In this document: piece by piece, positions 11,108-22,646 of the stretch
Layout of the letters: every line of letters starts with the position of its first letter
How positions within the stretch are numbered: position 1 is the first letter of the stretch
Assembly (NCBI GenBank): GCA_905221605.1
Contig: CAJNDS010002185.1
Span: 392,890-456,889, forward strand
Length of the DNA: 64,000 bases
DNA from: Symbiodinium natans
Lineage: Eukaryota; Sar; Dinophyceae; Suessiales; Symbiodiniaceae
Reading direction: 5' to 3'
Position numbers and translations under genes: made by a program
Notes under the pieces: model-generated
Database searches by the model: none
Told to the model about the DNA's origin: nothing
The model's input: only the letters and a program-made list of their open reading frames with translations

Positions 11108-12540
11108 CTAGGGTTTAGGGTTTAGGGTTCAGGGTTCAGGGTTCAGGGTTCAGGGTTCAGGGTTCAGGGTTCAGTGTTCAGGGTTCAGGGTTCACGCTTC
11201 AGTGTTCAGGGTTCAAGGTTCAGAGTTGAGGGCTTAGGGGGTGCTTGGGGTCTTAGAGCTCGGGGCCCGACAGCCGGAGCTCGGCTTCCGCCGCAGCGCA
11301 ACTTTGTTTCAAACTGCGGAAAGCTTTGGGGACTCCTCAGTCGCCCTCTAAGTTGGCCAAACCGAGGCCGGAAAAGATGGTTTTAGGGTTTAGGGTTTAG
11401 GGTTTAGGGTTTAGGGCTTTTGGGCTTAGGGCTTAGGGTTTAGGGTTTAGGCTTTAGGGTTTAGGGTTTAGGGTTTAGGGTTTAGGGTTTAGGGTTTAGG
11501 GTTGTTCCCCCTTATACTGACAGCCAAGGATGCTAGTATCCCCGATTCTAATGCCTATTCAGCACTGTTAGTAGAAGGGTGAACATCCCAACCTCAGAGC
11601 CTTGCAGCCTTGCGTCGCAATCTTAAGCCCCAGAGTCTGAACGCTAAAGCCTCAAGTCTAAACTCTGCACCCTAAAACCCTCATTTCTAGGATCTGAACC
11701 CTAAACACTACGCCCTAAGCGGCCCGAAACACCACAAGGATAGGAACCCCACAGAAGAGGGGGCACCCCCCGTTTTCGTAAAGCCTCCTATGACTGTAAG
11801 GCCTTGACCCCGTACGCAAGGGTTGTTAGGGCTAAGTGGGTTGGCCGAAATAACTCCCGTGTCCAAAGTCCAACTCAGGGGGTCTTCTCGCTTCACTTCG
11901 CGCGCGGGGCCCCTGCACTGAGATTTGGCACTAAAGGCCCGGAAGCTAGGACCGCCCCGGGTTTAGAGGACGTAGAACCCAAACCATTTGTGCAGGTTCA
12001 AGAGAAGTTTCAGGGGTGTGGAGCTCTTCAGGCAGGAGCGGTTGCAGGTCGAGTGGGCACCATCCGCGGACTGAAAAAACTCACAACAGTCCGTGAAAAG
12101 ACACACATCACCCCCCAGTGTGCGCGATCTTGGAGCGACTCGAATACGCATCAATACGCTAAATCCCAATGCGTACGTGCATGTCGCTTTCGATGTATCA
12201 AGGCTCAATACTCACAGCACGTGGTGGACGCTGACGCACCAAGCCCAATTACGAAAACAAACAGCCGGAGAACATGAAGCCCCCAGACTCAGACCTTACC
12301 TTGCGGAGCTCATGGCAGAGCAGGTTGGCCAGGAAACAAGAACATCGTGTGCCGTCAATGCCACCCAAGCTGCAGTTAAAGTGAGCGTTAGGCAAACATG
12401 CTTCGGAGGTCGCACATGCTTTGGCCACCGAATGTTCGGGAATGGCTGCAAAGTCACGATCTTCCGATAAGCCACTGGTCAGTAGGCTTCAAGGCTACGA
12501 AGTTCAGGAGCTAGCCTTCATGCAAACTCCTGCAAAACTC
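11108..12540. other. Spacer with repeats, no gene recognised
   Basis: GGTTCAG/TTTAGGG arrays at 11110-11175 and 11380-11503, one inverted-repeat element at 11501-11589, then about 900 bp of mixed sequence. A 157-codon plus-strand open frame (11804-12277) shows no recognisable family and no exon-type borders. Confidence 0.6.
11501..11589. mobile_element. MITE-like element, copy 3
   Basis: GTTGTTCCCCCTTATACTGA at one end and GAACATCCC at the other, with a diverged interior. It abuts a TTTAGGG array directly. Confidence 0.75.
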
Positions 12541-14160
12541 ACAGCTACCACTCACAGAAGGAACATGTCGGCTTGCAAAGTCAGTACGAGGCCTCCCCTT
12601 TCAAGCAATGTGGAGATCGCGCCTGTCTGGCTCTGATCCAGAGGGAGCCCCCAGCAAGCGCTTTAGCGCATCGCCTTGCTGTCATGTGCCAGGGCGCAAG
12701 CACGTTGGCCTCAAGGGCACCGCTGACACGCCGCGCATAAGCAAGAGGACCCTGAGCTGTCCCAACATGACCGCACCTGATACCAGGCACAGTAGGTTCC
12801 AGCACGTCAGGGTTCCTCAGCAGATTCGCGGGCCACGTGTTCCACAAGGCCAGCCCCACACCCGGCCAGCAGTGTGAGAGATGCCTGCACTGCCGCCCAG
12901 GGAGCTGCAGTGGCGCCCAGGCAGCTCATGGGTAGGGCAGAGCATTTCTCAAGTATACCAGCAGGGGCACCGACCTAAACCCTAAGCACCTAAACCTAGA
13001 CGCTTCTCTGTGCAGTTCATGTGGCAACATTACCATGCAAACGTGCTTCAGGGGCAACACTTGCTGTGCTGTGGGCGGTTGAGGAACAGCTGTATACAAA
13101 GAATTAACCCTCACAGTCTCTGCGAAAACTCTTGCAAAACTCACAGCTACCACTCACAGAAGGAACATGTCGGCTTGCAAAGTCAGTACGAGGCCTCCCC
13201 TTTCAAGCAATGTGGAGATCGCGCCTGTCTGGCTTTGATCCAGAGGGAGCCCCCAGCAAGCGCTTTAGCGCATCGCCTTGCTGTCATGTGCCAGGGCGCA
13301 AGCACGTTGGCCTCAAGGGCACCGCTGACACGCCGCGCATAAGCAAGAGGACCCTGAGCTGTCCCAACATGACCGCACCTGATACCAGGCACAGTAGGTT
13401 CCAGCACGTCAGGGTTCCTCAGCAGATTCGCGGGCCACGTGTTCCACAAGGCCAGCCCCACACCCGGCCAGCAGTGTGAGAGATGCCTGCACTGCCGCCC
13501 AGGGAGCTGCAGTGGCGCCCAGGCAGCTCATGGGTAGGGCAAAGCATTTCTCAAGTATACCAGCAGGGCACCGACCTAAACCCTAAGCCCTAAGCACCTG
13601 GACCTAAACGCTTTTTCGTGGAGTTCATGTGGCAACATTACCACGCAAACGTGCTTCAGGGGCAACACTTGCTGTGCTGTGGGCGGTTGAGGAACAGCTG
13701 TAACCTAGCATACAAAGAATTAACCCTCACAGTCTCTGCGAAAACTCTTGCAAAACTCACAGCTACCACTCACAGAAGGAACATGTCGGCTTGCAAAGTC
13801 AGTACGAGGCCTCCCCTTTAAAGCAATGTGGAGATCGCGCCTGTCTGGCTCTGATCCAGAGGGAGCCCCCAGCAAGCGCTTTAGCGCATCGCCTTGCTGT
13901 CATGTGCCAGGGCGCAAGCACGTTGGCCTCAAGGGCACCGCTGACACGCCGCGCATAAGCAAGAGGACCCTGAGCTGTCCCAACATGACCGCACCTGATA
14001 CCAGGCACAGTAGGTTCCAGCACGTCAGGGTTCCTCAGCAGATTCGCGGGCCACGTGTTCCACAAGGCCAGCCCCCCACCTGGCCAGCAGTGTGAGAGAT
14101 GCCTGCACTGCCGCCCAGGGAGCTGCAGTGGCGCCCAGGCAGCTCATGGGTAGGGCACCA
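12541..14160. repeat. Three-copy tandem repeat, unit about 600 bp
   Basis: Units start with ACAGCTACCACTCACAGAAG at 12541, 13143 and 13759 (periods 602 and 616); the third is cut after about 400 bp. Copies differ at only a few positions over their core. Each core is open on both strands: a 92-codon minus frame (MGLALWNTWPANLLRNPDVL...) and a 115-codon plus frame. I recognise neither product. Degenerate CCTAAACCC stretches occur between units, so the array seems to have grown inside telomere-type filler. Confidence 0.93.
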
Positions 14161-14229
14161 CATTGCCAAGGCAAGTGCGAGAACTGTTGCCCTTAAACCC
14201 TACATCCTGAACCCCGAAAACCGAATCTC

Positions 14230-14430
14230 AAAACCCTGAGCTCGGGTAAGAGTGTTTTTTGTTTTTTGCGGGTGTTTTTTGTTGCGGGTGCGGGACTTCT
14301 TTTTTTCTTTTTTTTTGTTGCGGGTGCGGGGGCGCGTTCTTTTTTGCTGCGGGTGCGAGGGCGCGTTTTTTTGCTGCGGGGGGCAGTGTGGGGCGCCTTT
14401 TTTTTGTGCGGGGGCGCCTTCTTTTTTTAT
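14230..14430 (+). repeat. GC/T-rich minisatellite, first block
   Basis: About six copies of a unit with the core TTTTTTGCTGCGGGTGCGGG plus a variable T tract. The same unit recurs at 15745-15865. Confidence 0.85.
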
Positions 14431-15090
14431 TCTCTGTGTTATCTCAACATATGACTTGCAATTCAACGTATTTTTGTTCCTCTTGTCCTATTTTAATAGG
14501 GAAACCATTATTTGCTCTGTATCTTAATAGGAAAACCTCCATTTTATCAAAATTTGAACATGAAATTTTCTCGCTACGTTAACAGGAAAACCCTTCTATT
14601 TTGTGCATATATTGATATGAAAACCTCTCTTTTCTGGCTATTTTTATAGGAAACCTCTATTTCTCTATGTTTGAGTATCAAAGACCTCTATAGTTCAATA
14701 TAAAAACCTCTATATTCTCGCTATATTTTAATATGAAAACCTCTATTTCCTCTATGTTGCCATATGAAAAGCTCTCATTTCTCTATATTCTATAATGAAA
14801 ACCTCTATTCTTCTATAGTTTACTATTTTGTCAATATGTTCAGACTTCTTCTCTATATTTCATGAGGAAGACATGAGAGAGGAATACATAAAAAGCTAAA
14901 TCTCTATATTTTCATAAGAGCACATGCATTATCTCTATCTGTGACTCGCAGACAACAGGTAGTTTTGTTCATGTTCGCCATATTCTCATAACAAACTCTA
15001 CTTTCTCGATTCTGCACTAAGAAGCCGTTGATATTTTCTAAATCGGAAAACTCAACTTCCACTATTTGTTCTGAACAATCATATATTCCC
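14431..15090. repeat. AT-rich block of degenerate tandem repeats
   Basis: Repeated variants of TATGAAAACCTCTATTTCTC at roughly 35-50 bp spacing. Base composition is far more AT-rich than the rest of the spacer. No gene seen. Confidence 0.8.
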
Positions 15091-15094
15091 TCTT

Positions 15095-15660
15095 TTTTCA
15101 GGGGGGGGGCGGGGGGCTGCGCAGGCCCCGCATTTGCAAACACAATACTTTCATCATCATTTTGGAAGGGATTCGAACGCGTTGAAGCAGGCTTGCCCGG
15201 CTAGAAAAAGCGGCACAGCCCCCCCCATTTGCAAACACAATGCTCGCATCATGGGTTTGGAAGGGATTCGTATGATTGAAGCAAATTTGTCCGGCAAAAA
15301 GCGAAGGGGTTGGGGGGGGGGGGGGGGGGGCAGGCCCCCACCCCCCCCCCATTTGCAAACGCGATGCTCGCAGCATCATGGGTTTGGAAGGGATTCGTAT
15401 GATTGAAGCAAGTTTGCCCGGCTAAAAAAGCGCAGCCCCCCCAATGTCAAGCGCGGGGGATGCTCGCATGCTGGGAAAGGATTCATATGCTTTGAAGCAA
15501 GCTGGCACGGCTTTAAGAAGCGGGGGTTGGGGGGGGGCGCAGCCCCCCCCCCATTTGCAAACCGGGGTTGGGCGGCTCCCTCCGCCGTTTGCAAACACAA
15601 TGCTCGCATGATGGGCTTGGGAAGGATTCAATGCTTTGAAACCGCTTGCACAGTTTGAAT
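15095..15660. repeat. Tandem repeat with CCATTTGCAAACACAATGCT core, locus 1
   Basis: About five units of 100-130 bp: a C-rich run, CCATTTGCAAACACAATGCT, CGCATCATGGG, GGAAGGGATTCGTATG, TTGAAGCAAG, then CCGGCTAAAAAAGCG. A second cluster of the same family is at 62330-62745. Confidence 0.88.
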
Positions 15661-17181
15661 GAGGGGGGGTGTTGGGGGGCCGGCGGGTGGGGAGGAAATT
15701 GCAAAACAAATGACCTAGGGGGTGGGGAGGAAGGGGGGGCAGGGGGGCATTCTTTTTTGCTGCGGGTGCGGGGCCCCTTTTGTTTTTGCTGCGGGTGCGG
15801 GGGCGCGCTTTTTTTGCTGCGGGTGCGGAAGCGCGTTTGTTTTTGCTGCGGGTGCGGGGGCGACACGCGCCAGGTCACCTGCTCACCGGGGCGGCCCCGA
15901 AAAAAGCACCCACAGAAAAAAAGGACCCACAACAAGAAAAAACACGGGTTCCCCCCTGAGTTCGCCTACCTTTCTACAGCTTTAAATGGTGCTTGGATTT
16001 GGGCTGAGAGGTTAGCTGAGGGTTTACGGCTGTTACAGGTTCAAGGTGTAGGATCCTAAACCCCTCATGTGAACTCTCAACCATCAACCTCAAACACCCC
16101 AGACCAGAAACCCCAAACCACCCCCAACCCCTTACCCCCTAACCCTAAACCCTAAGCCCTAAACCCCGAAGCCCTAAACCCTGAACCCCTGAACTTAGGC
16201 CCGAAACCCTAAACCTTAAACCCTAAACCCTAAACCCTAAACCCTAAACCCTAAACCCTAAACCCCAACGCCCCAGTCCTCGAGGTGGGGGCTCCTGTTC
16301 GCGTGCAGCGCGGGGAAAGGGCTACGCGCGCCTCGGGCTCTCAACCCCCCTAACGCGAGTCAGGGAACCTCACATCAGGAGCCCGGATTCTCCCTGATTA
16401 GGGTTTTAGGGTTTAGGGTTTAGGGTTTGGGGTTTGGGGTTTAGGGTTTAGGGTTTAGGGTTTAGGGTTTGGGGTTTGGGGTTTGGGGCTTAGGGTTCAA
16501 GATCAAGGGGCCTGGGGGTCTAGATGCTTGAGGGTTTTCTTACAGGCTTGCGCTCTCAGGGTATTCGGGGCTTATGATGTCGCAGGGATTCTTGAGGTTC
16601 AGAGCTTTCACAAGGTTCAGGAGTTTAGGCTTGTAGGGTTTAGGGTTTAGGGTTTAGGGTTTAGGGTTTAGGGTTTAGGGTTCAGGGTGTAGGGTTCAGG
16701 GTGCAGGGTTTTGGGGCATGCTCGGATTGGAGGTGAACCCTCGAAGCCCTCTAGACCCCATCAAGCCTCTTCACCTTATGAACCGCATGAGTTCTGGGAT
16801 TTCGGGAATTGTTTGGGTTTTTGTTTTTTTCTCGGGGGGGGGGGGGGGGGGGTGTTATTGGGAGTTGAGCTTTGGGATTTTGGGGCTTGGGGGCTTTCGC
16901 GGCCGCCGCGCCTGTTCACTCCACGCCCTGCGCTCACTCCACTCTGCCCGGAATCTGGATGCTGTTCTCGTAGCCTGGGTTCAGATATTGTCTTGACTAG
17001 GGCTTCAGGGGTTTTGGGGCTCAAGGGTCAGGGTTTTGGAGTTTGAGGGGTTCAGGGCTTCGGGTTTGAGGCTGACCCCTAAGTCTTGCCACATTCTGTC
17101 GGGGTTCAGGCTAAGGAACAAGGGTCCGAATCGAAGCTATCTGCTGTTGGGTCCTTGAAGCTTGAATCTGAATCTTGACGG
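15661..17181. other. Spacer downstream of paralogue B
   Basis: Holds the second GC/T-rich minisatellite block (15745-15865), CCCTAAA array (16190-16265), TTTAGGG arrays (16400-16490 and 16635-16690), a G tract at 16836-16852, and unique GC-rich sequence at 16265-16380 and 16900-17180. I see no gene. Confidence 0.7.
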
Positions 17182-19008
17182 CTAGACCTGGCCGGGCCCG
17201 AGCCCCGAATCCCCCTTCCTCCATGTTTTTCGATCACCTGCTCGATTGGCCCAGGCGCCGGAAAACGGCTTCGTGGCCATGACGTAAAGGGGGAAGGAGA
17301 TGTAGACCAGGCCCATCACGATCCTGATCTTGGGCTTGTGGCTGTGAAAATATGTGGCTGTGAAGATATGTGGAGGGCTGGGGCTTACGGATATGCTTTT
17401 GGGTCGGGCCTTGATGGCCCCAGCCGCGACATGGCGCGAACCCAAGTCCGTGCCAAAAGCTTAGGCTATTAGGGACCCACAATCGTCGAATTCTACTCTG
17501 TCGACACCTAAGGAACGGTAATTGTGGTTGAGCTGATGCCGTCTGCACCCGCCAAAGCTATCTGCCGTCTAAGCTCATGATGGCGTAGCCGATGATCTCC
17601 ACTCGCCAGATGTGTCCCCTGGGAATGCCCAGCACAGGCGTCACCTGGCAACTTTGTCACAACACCCTCACAGCACAAGACCCTCATGAAACTCGCATAT
17701 TCCCTTGGGCGTTTATACATATAAAAAAAAAAAAAACGAGGTTTAGGGTTTAGGATTTAGGGTTTAGGGTCTAGGGTTTAGGGTTCAGGGTTTAGGGTCA
17801 TTCCTAAGGAGGCTATAGTTCAGGGCCTCCTGGGCTCCCCAGGCTTCTGAAGCCCTCGGCCTGAGAGTTTCGGGCTCCCCCTTTCGGGCAAACCAGGGAT
17901 CCAAGGGGTTTTAAGGGCCCGGACCGATTCGGGGCGCCTTACTACAGCGAATCCTACTGTTTTGGGGAGGTACAAAAATTCCGGTGCCCCCTTGTTTTCG
18001 TAGGCCTTCATGAAGGGGATGAGCTCTCAAACACCAACCCCTGCAGCATCCTTCGTTGTCCCCCGCCTTCTTCCAGCCAACGCAGGCATGGTACATGAAG
18101 ATGAACACCGAGAGGATGTAGAACAAGGACCACAGTGGGTTCTTGAAAATTTGGAATTCCAAGGCCTGAGTGACAACGAGACGAGACTTGCATGCGCCTG
18201 TACGCATTGATAGGGCAACAAGCGGCCGGCTACAGGCGTGTGAGACTCTAAGGATGTCACATAGATGTCGCGCACGCCGACGGGCTCGATGCTGTCTTCG
18301 CTGGTCCAGAAGAGGTTCAGGGAGGAGATGCCCCAGAAGTTGATGAGGTAAGGAGGCGGCCGGATGTAGTAGGGGCCGAACTGGTCGGTGTCGCCGAAGC
18401 GGAACTGGAAGAGGTGGATGGTCATGAAGGTCAGGAGCATCAGGCCGGAGATGGCCAGGTTCAGGACATTGATGCCCTGAGTCTGCACCAGCGCCAGCTT
18501 CATGTCCCAGGTTCGCTTCAGGCCCACAAAGACGTGGAGCAGCACGGAGAGGAGGATATACTCCTCCACGATGTTGGCCGGCAGGCCGAAGCCCGTCCAG
18601 TAGAGGCGCACGTAGAAGTAGCCGTAGCCGTTGAAGTCATCCGGGCCTGCACAATGTGTCAGGGACTCTTTCAAGTTGCATTCAGCGCAGCAACTACGAC
18701 CATTAGGACATCCAGCCTTTGAAGACGTGGAGGTTTCCTACTGCGTGGATGACGATGAAGAGGATCAGCAAGATGGCACTGCGGGTCAGACCCAGGCGGT
18801 CGTTGGAGATCTTGATGTTCTTGGCGGAGAAGATGGTGGCGCACACTTCCTGAGCTCAGCACACAGCAGGGTTGTTGGCATGCGATTTGGACGTTGACTG
18901 CTGACATGCCACACGCTTCATGCCAGTGCAGCCGCGCTGCGTACAGCACCGCGAGAAGGAAGAACCAGGTCGCGTTGAAGTAGGACTTCACGTTGATCAG
19001 CAAGACGC
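17182..19008 (-). other. Paralogue B exons 21-26: cytochrome b (SdhC/b558-like) membrane anchor
   Basis: Hydrophobic segments in order: around [107 protein letters not shown]. His residues inside four of them ([28 protein letters not shown]) are placed as in the cytochrome b558 subunits of succinate dehydrogenase/fumarate reductase, which bind haem b and face quinone. The match to that family is by motif only. Inference: this end anchors the enzyme in the inner mitochondrial membrane and links it to quinone. The final exon continues about 20 residues past the last span to TAG; an unseen further splice could replace that tail. Confidence 0.8.
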
Positions 19009-22000
19009 CTCCACGAGCCAGCGGCATGCATTCGAGCAATACGAATACATACCTAAGTTTCAGTCGATTACGTCCTACTGCGATGCTTACGATGTGTTCG
19101 CTGGCTTTGAGGCGCCTGGGTTCTCGTCCAGGTCCACGCGCCAGTTGTTCGCCCCGTCCAGGTGGCCCCAGGCCTGGTGGTTGCCGAGCTTGCTGCCCGT
19201 GTCCTTCCTGGCACACAAGAATTCCTAAGACGTCAACAAACAAAGTTTGCACTCGGATTCTTTCGTGGGAGGGGCAAGCACCAGCAGGGCTCACGCGCCT
19301 CGAATCCGGTGCCCTCCCTCTCTCTGTTTCCATGGGCTCCTCCTTCTGTCTCTGGGGATGTGTCGGCCTCTTGTTCTCATGTTCAGTACCTTTCTCTCTG
19401 CTTCTTGTTGAAGCTGCTCTGTGCTTTACGCGATTGCACTCTTGGCTTCTTTGGCCCTTGACGTCTGGTCCTGATGGGCCCGCCGCCGCCGGCCTTGGGG
19501 GCAGCGCTGGCCGCGGCAGCCACGCCGGAGCCCACGGCGCCGATCACGGAGTCGGGGGCGTACTTGCCGATGACGTCAGGAGGGTGGATCCTAGGCTACG
19601 CTGCTGCAGGTGGATTGGGGTGGGGTACAAGGAGCTGGCCCGGGAAAGTGTGGGTTTTTGTCAGCGATGACGAGTCCGCATAAGCTTGGCAGGCCATCTC
19701 TCAAGCGAGAAGCATGTTGAACTCCTCCGTGGCGTCCTTGCCCGCAAAGGTGAGGATGGCCAGCTCGCCGCCGGGGTGCTCCGACAAGAAGCTGGTGACG
19801 TTCAGCACCTGGCCATCGACCACGACCCAGCAGTCCGACTTGGTGTTGTGCTTGGCCACCTCTGACATGGGGATGCCGCCACCACCGCCACCGCCTCCGC
19901 CGGCAGCAGCCACGGCACCGCCTCCACCACCACCGCCGCCGATCATGCCGATCACGGAGTCAGGAGCGTACTTGCCAATCACGTCCGGAGGGTGGATCCT
20001 TCGGTAGCAATTTACTTACGGAGTACTCAAGCAACAATAAAGGACACACCATCAGCTTCTGCAGCCAAGTGTCATGTTGAACTCCTCCGTGGCGTCCTTG
20101 CCGGCGAAGGTGAGGATGGCCAGCTCGCCACCAGGGTGCTCCGACAAGAAGCTGGTGACGTCCAACACCTGGCCATCGACCACGACCCAGCAGTCCGACT
20201 TGGTGTTGTGCTTGGCAACATCGGCAAGGGTCATGCCCCCGCCACCGCCGCCACCGTTTGCCATCGGCGCGGCACCTGCGGCGGGCGCCGCGGCAGTGTT
20301 CATCTTGTCCTCGTAGGAGCCGCCGGCCAGCTTGGAGCTCTCCACGGCGCCAGTCAAGCCTCCGCCAGTGACGTCTTTCAGGTCCACATCCTTCATGTCC
20401 GCACCCAGCATGTACTTGGCAGCTGCCTTGCCGGCCACGCGGCCGAACACCACGCAGTCCAGCAGGGAGTTGCCACCCAGGCGGTTGTTGCCGTGCACGC
20501 CGCCGGCGACCTCGCCAGCAGCATACAGGCCCGGGACCGCCTTGTTGTCCGAGCCGATGCACGCGGAGTCCGTGTCGATGAGCAGGCCGCCCATGCAGTA
20601 GTGAATCACCGGCGTGATGATGGCTACGTAGAACGGCTCGTTCTTCACGGCATCGCCAGGGATGATGTTGTGGAAGAACTTTTTGCCGCTGCCCGTCTTG
20701 CCGCTGGCCTGCCGGATGGTGCTTCAAATCTCTGAACTGAACCGAACATCTGCAGGACATTGCACGACCCTGCTAGAGTCGACACTTTCACATGTAGAAA
20801 AGCTTTCACTGGCCTCGTCCCAGCACTTGCCCGAGGGGTAGGCCGGGTAGGGGCCGTCGTCCGGGTGCGTCTCCGTCTTCTTGGCCGCCTGGAAGTGCTC
20901 CTCGTGCGCCTGCTCAATCACCGACAGGGAGATGCCCATGTCCTTGGCGAGGTCCGCGCCGCTGCCGTAGTACTTCATGACCTGAAGCAAAAGGCTGAGA
21001 AAAGAAGCCAGAGCAAAAGGAGCAGAGCGCAGCGAGGATCAGGAGAGCTTTAGAGGCGACTGAGCTCTCAACACCACGTCCGGTGTAGTGCCTTGGCTGT
21101 ACATCGTGCGCAGATGCAGCTGGCGCTCTGCCGCGGCATCCCGATCACACGATGCCAAGCGTGTGGCTTGCAGTGCCAGATGATCTCGTCAGAGGCCGCC
21201 TTGTTGAGGCACAGCCTGCGCATGGCTACCAGCACGAGAAGGGCACAAGAAGAGCGCCTATCAAATCCTGTCAGCGCCTATCAGCCAAGCCAACCGAGCG
21301 GTAACACGCTGGCACGCCTGAAAGGCGGCTTGCTCTTCCACATCTCACCCGTGACGTAGTCACGGCCTGACCGACTTCTCAAGTCGGTGAGTCAATGTTG
21401 CCAAACGCCTGTGTTTGCTGACGTCGCGGACCACTTTGCAGAGCTTAAGGCCCGGGCGACCCAGCTCGTTGCAGAATCGCTTGCCCTCCGCGTTCAGGAT
21501 GATGCCGCCCACGCCGCGCAGGGCCTGACGCACTGCAAGGGACAGGCATTAGACGCACACACGGGGGCAGCGCAGGGGGCCTCGGCGGCGAGGAACTTGA
21601 TCTTGGCGTCGGCGTCGTCCGGCTTCACGAGGCCGGTCGGATGGACCTGCACCCACTCCAGGTCGATGGTCTTCGCGCCGATCTCCTCATGGGGATTCAC
21701 GGGGTGTACCGTACGTTCTAGCACCTGCTGTCTTGGGGTACAAGCTGTCTTGGGTTTGAGGCTGCGGATAGCTACCGCGCCTCGCCCATCTTGATGCCGT
21801 CGCCCGTGCAGTGCTCGCCGTTGGTGGTGGGCAGGTGCAGCAGGTCCGGGCGATACTTGGCCAGCAAAGAGTTCTGCGTGAAGTCGGCGCCGAAACCGCC
21901 TGCTGCAGAACCCGGCAAGCACACCAACAACATGTTCACAATGGTACTGGTGGCTTCGGCTCCCAACAGCGAGGTTTGCAGAGCCTGATGCGAGGATCAC

Positions 22001-22596
22001 GGGGCCGAACTCCTGGAAGTTCTGGCCGCCCTTCTCGTAGACGCAGCCCACGCAGGCCTTGCCCTCTGTCACGAGCTTGAAGACCTTGGCCTTCGTGATG
22101 ATGCGCGCCAGGTCCGTCTTCTCAGCGACCTGCGGCGAAGCAAGGCTAAGGCGACCTTCATCGCCTGCAAAACTAGGAAACGACATTGTGCCCGAAACTC
22201 CTCCTCCTCGTGGCCTTCTCCAGCATCTGGATCAGGGCGTAGGTGATGGTCATGCCTTGGTGAGCCTATTCACCCCAAAATTTTACTGAAAAAAAAAAAC
22301 CTGCTCAACACGCCAACTCAACGCACCAAGGGGCCGGGGAAGCGCTCCTTGCCTCGGTGGGTGCGGGGTTGCGAGTGGCCGCCCAGGCGGGCCACGAGGG
22401 ACAAGTCCAGGTTGAACTTCTCCACCAGCCAATCCTGAAGCTGTGAGAAATGGCTACAGGTTCAGGTTCAAGGCTCCCAGGGCTTCTTGGGCTCATAGGG
22501 CTCAGAGTTTGGGGGATGAGGGTAGAGTCGAGGACTCATGATTCAAGGCAAGTGCTCGGCTGAAGGGGTCGAAGTACAGCTTGCTTGGAGGTTTTC

Positions 22597-22646
<50 letters not shown>

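Noticed and set aside
15095-15660. Repeat-spacer array as a CRISPR
   Set aside because: Units are long, diverged and without unique spacers of constant length; the context is eukaryotic.
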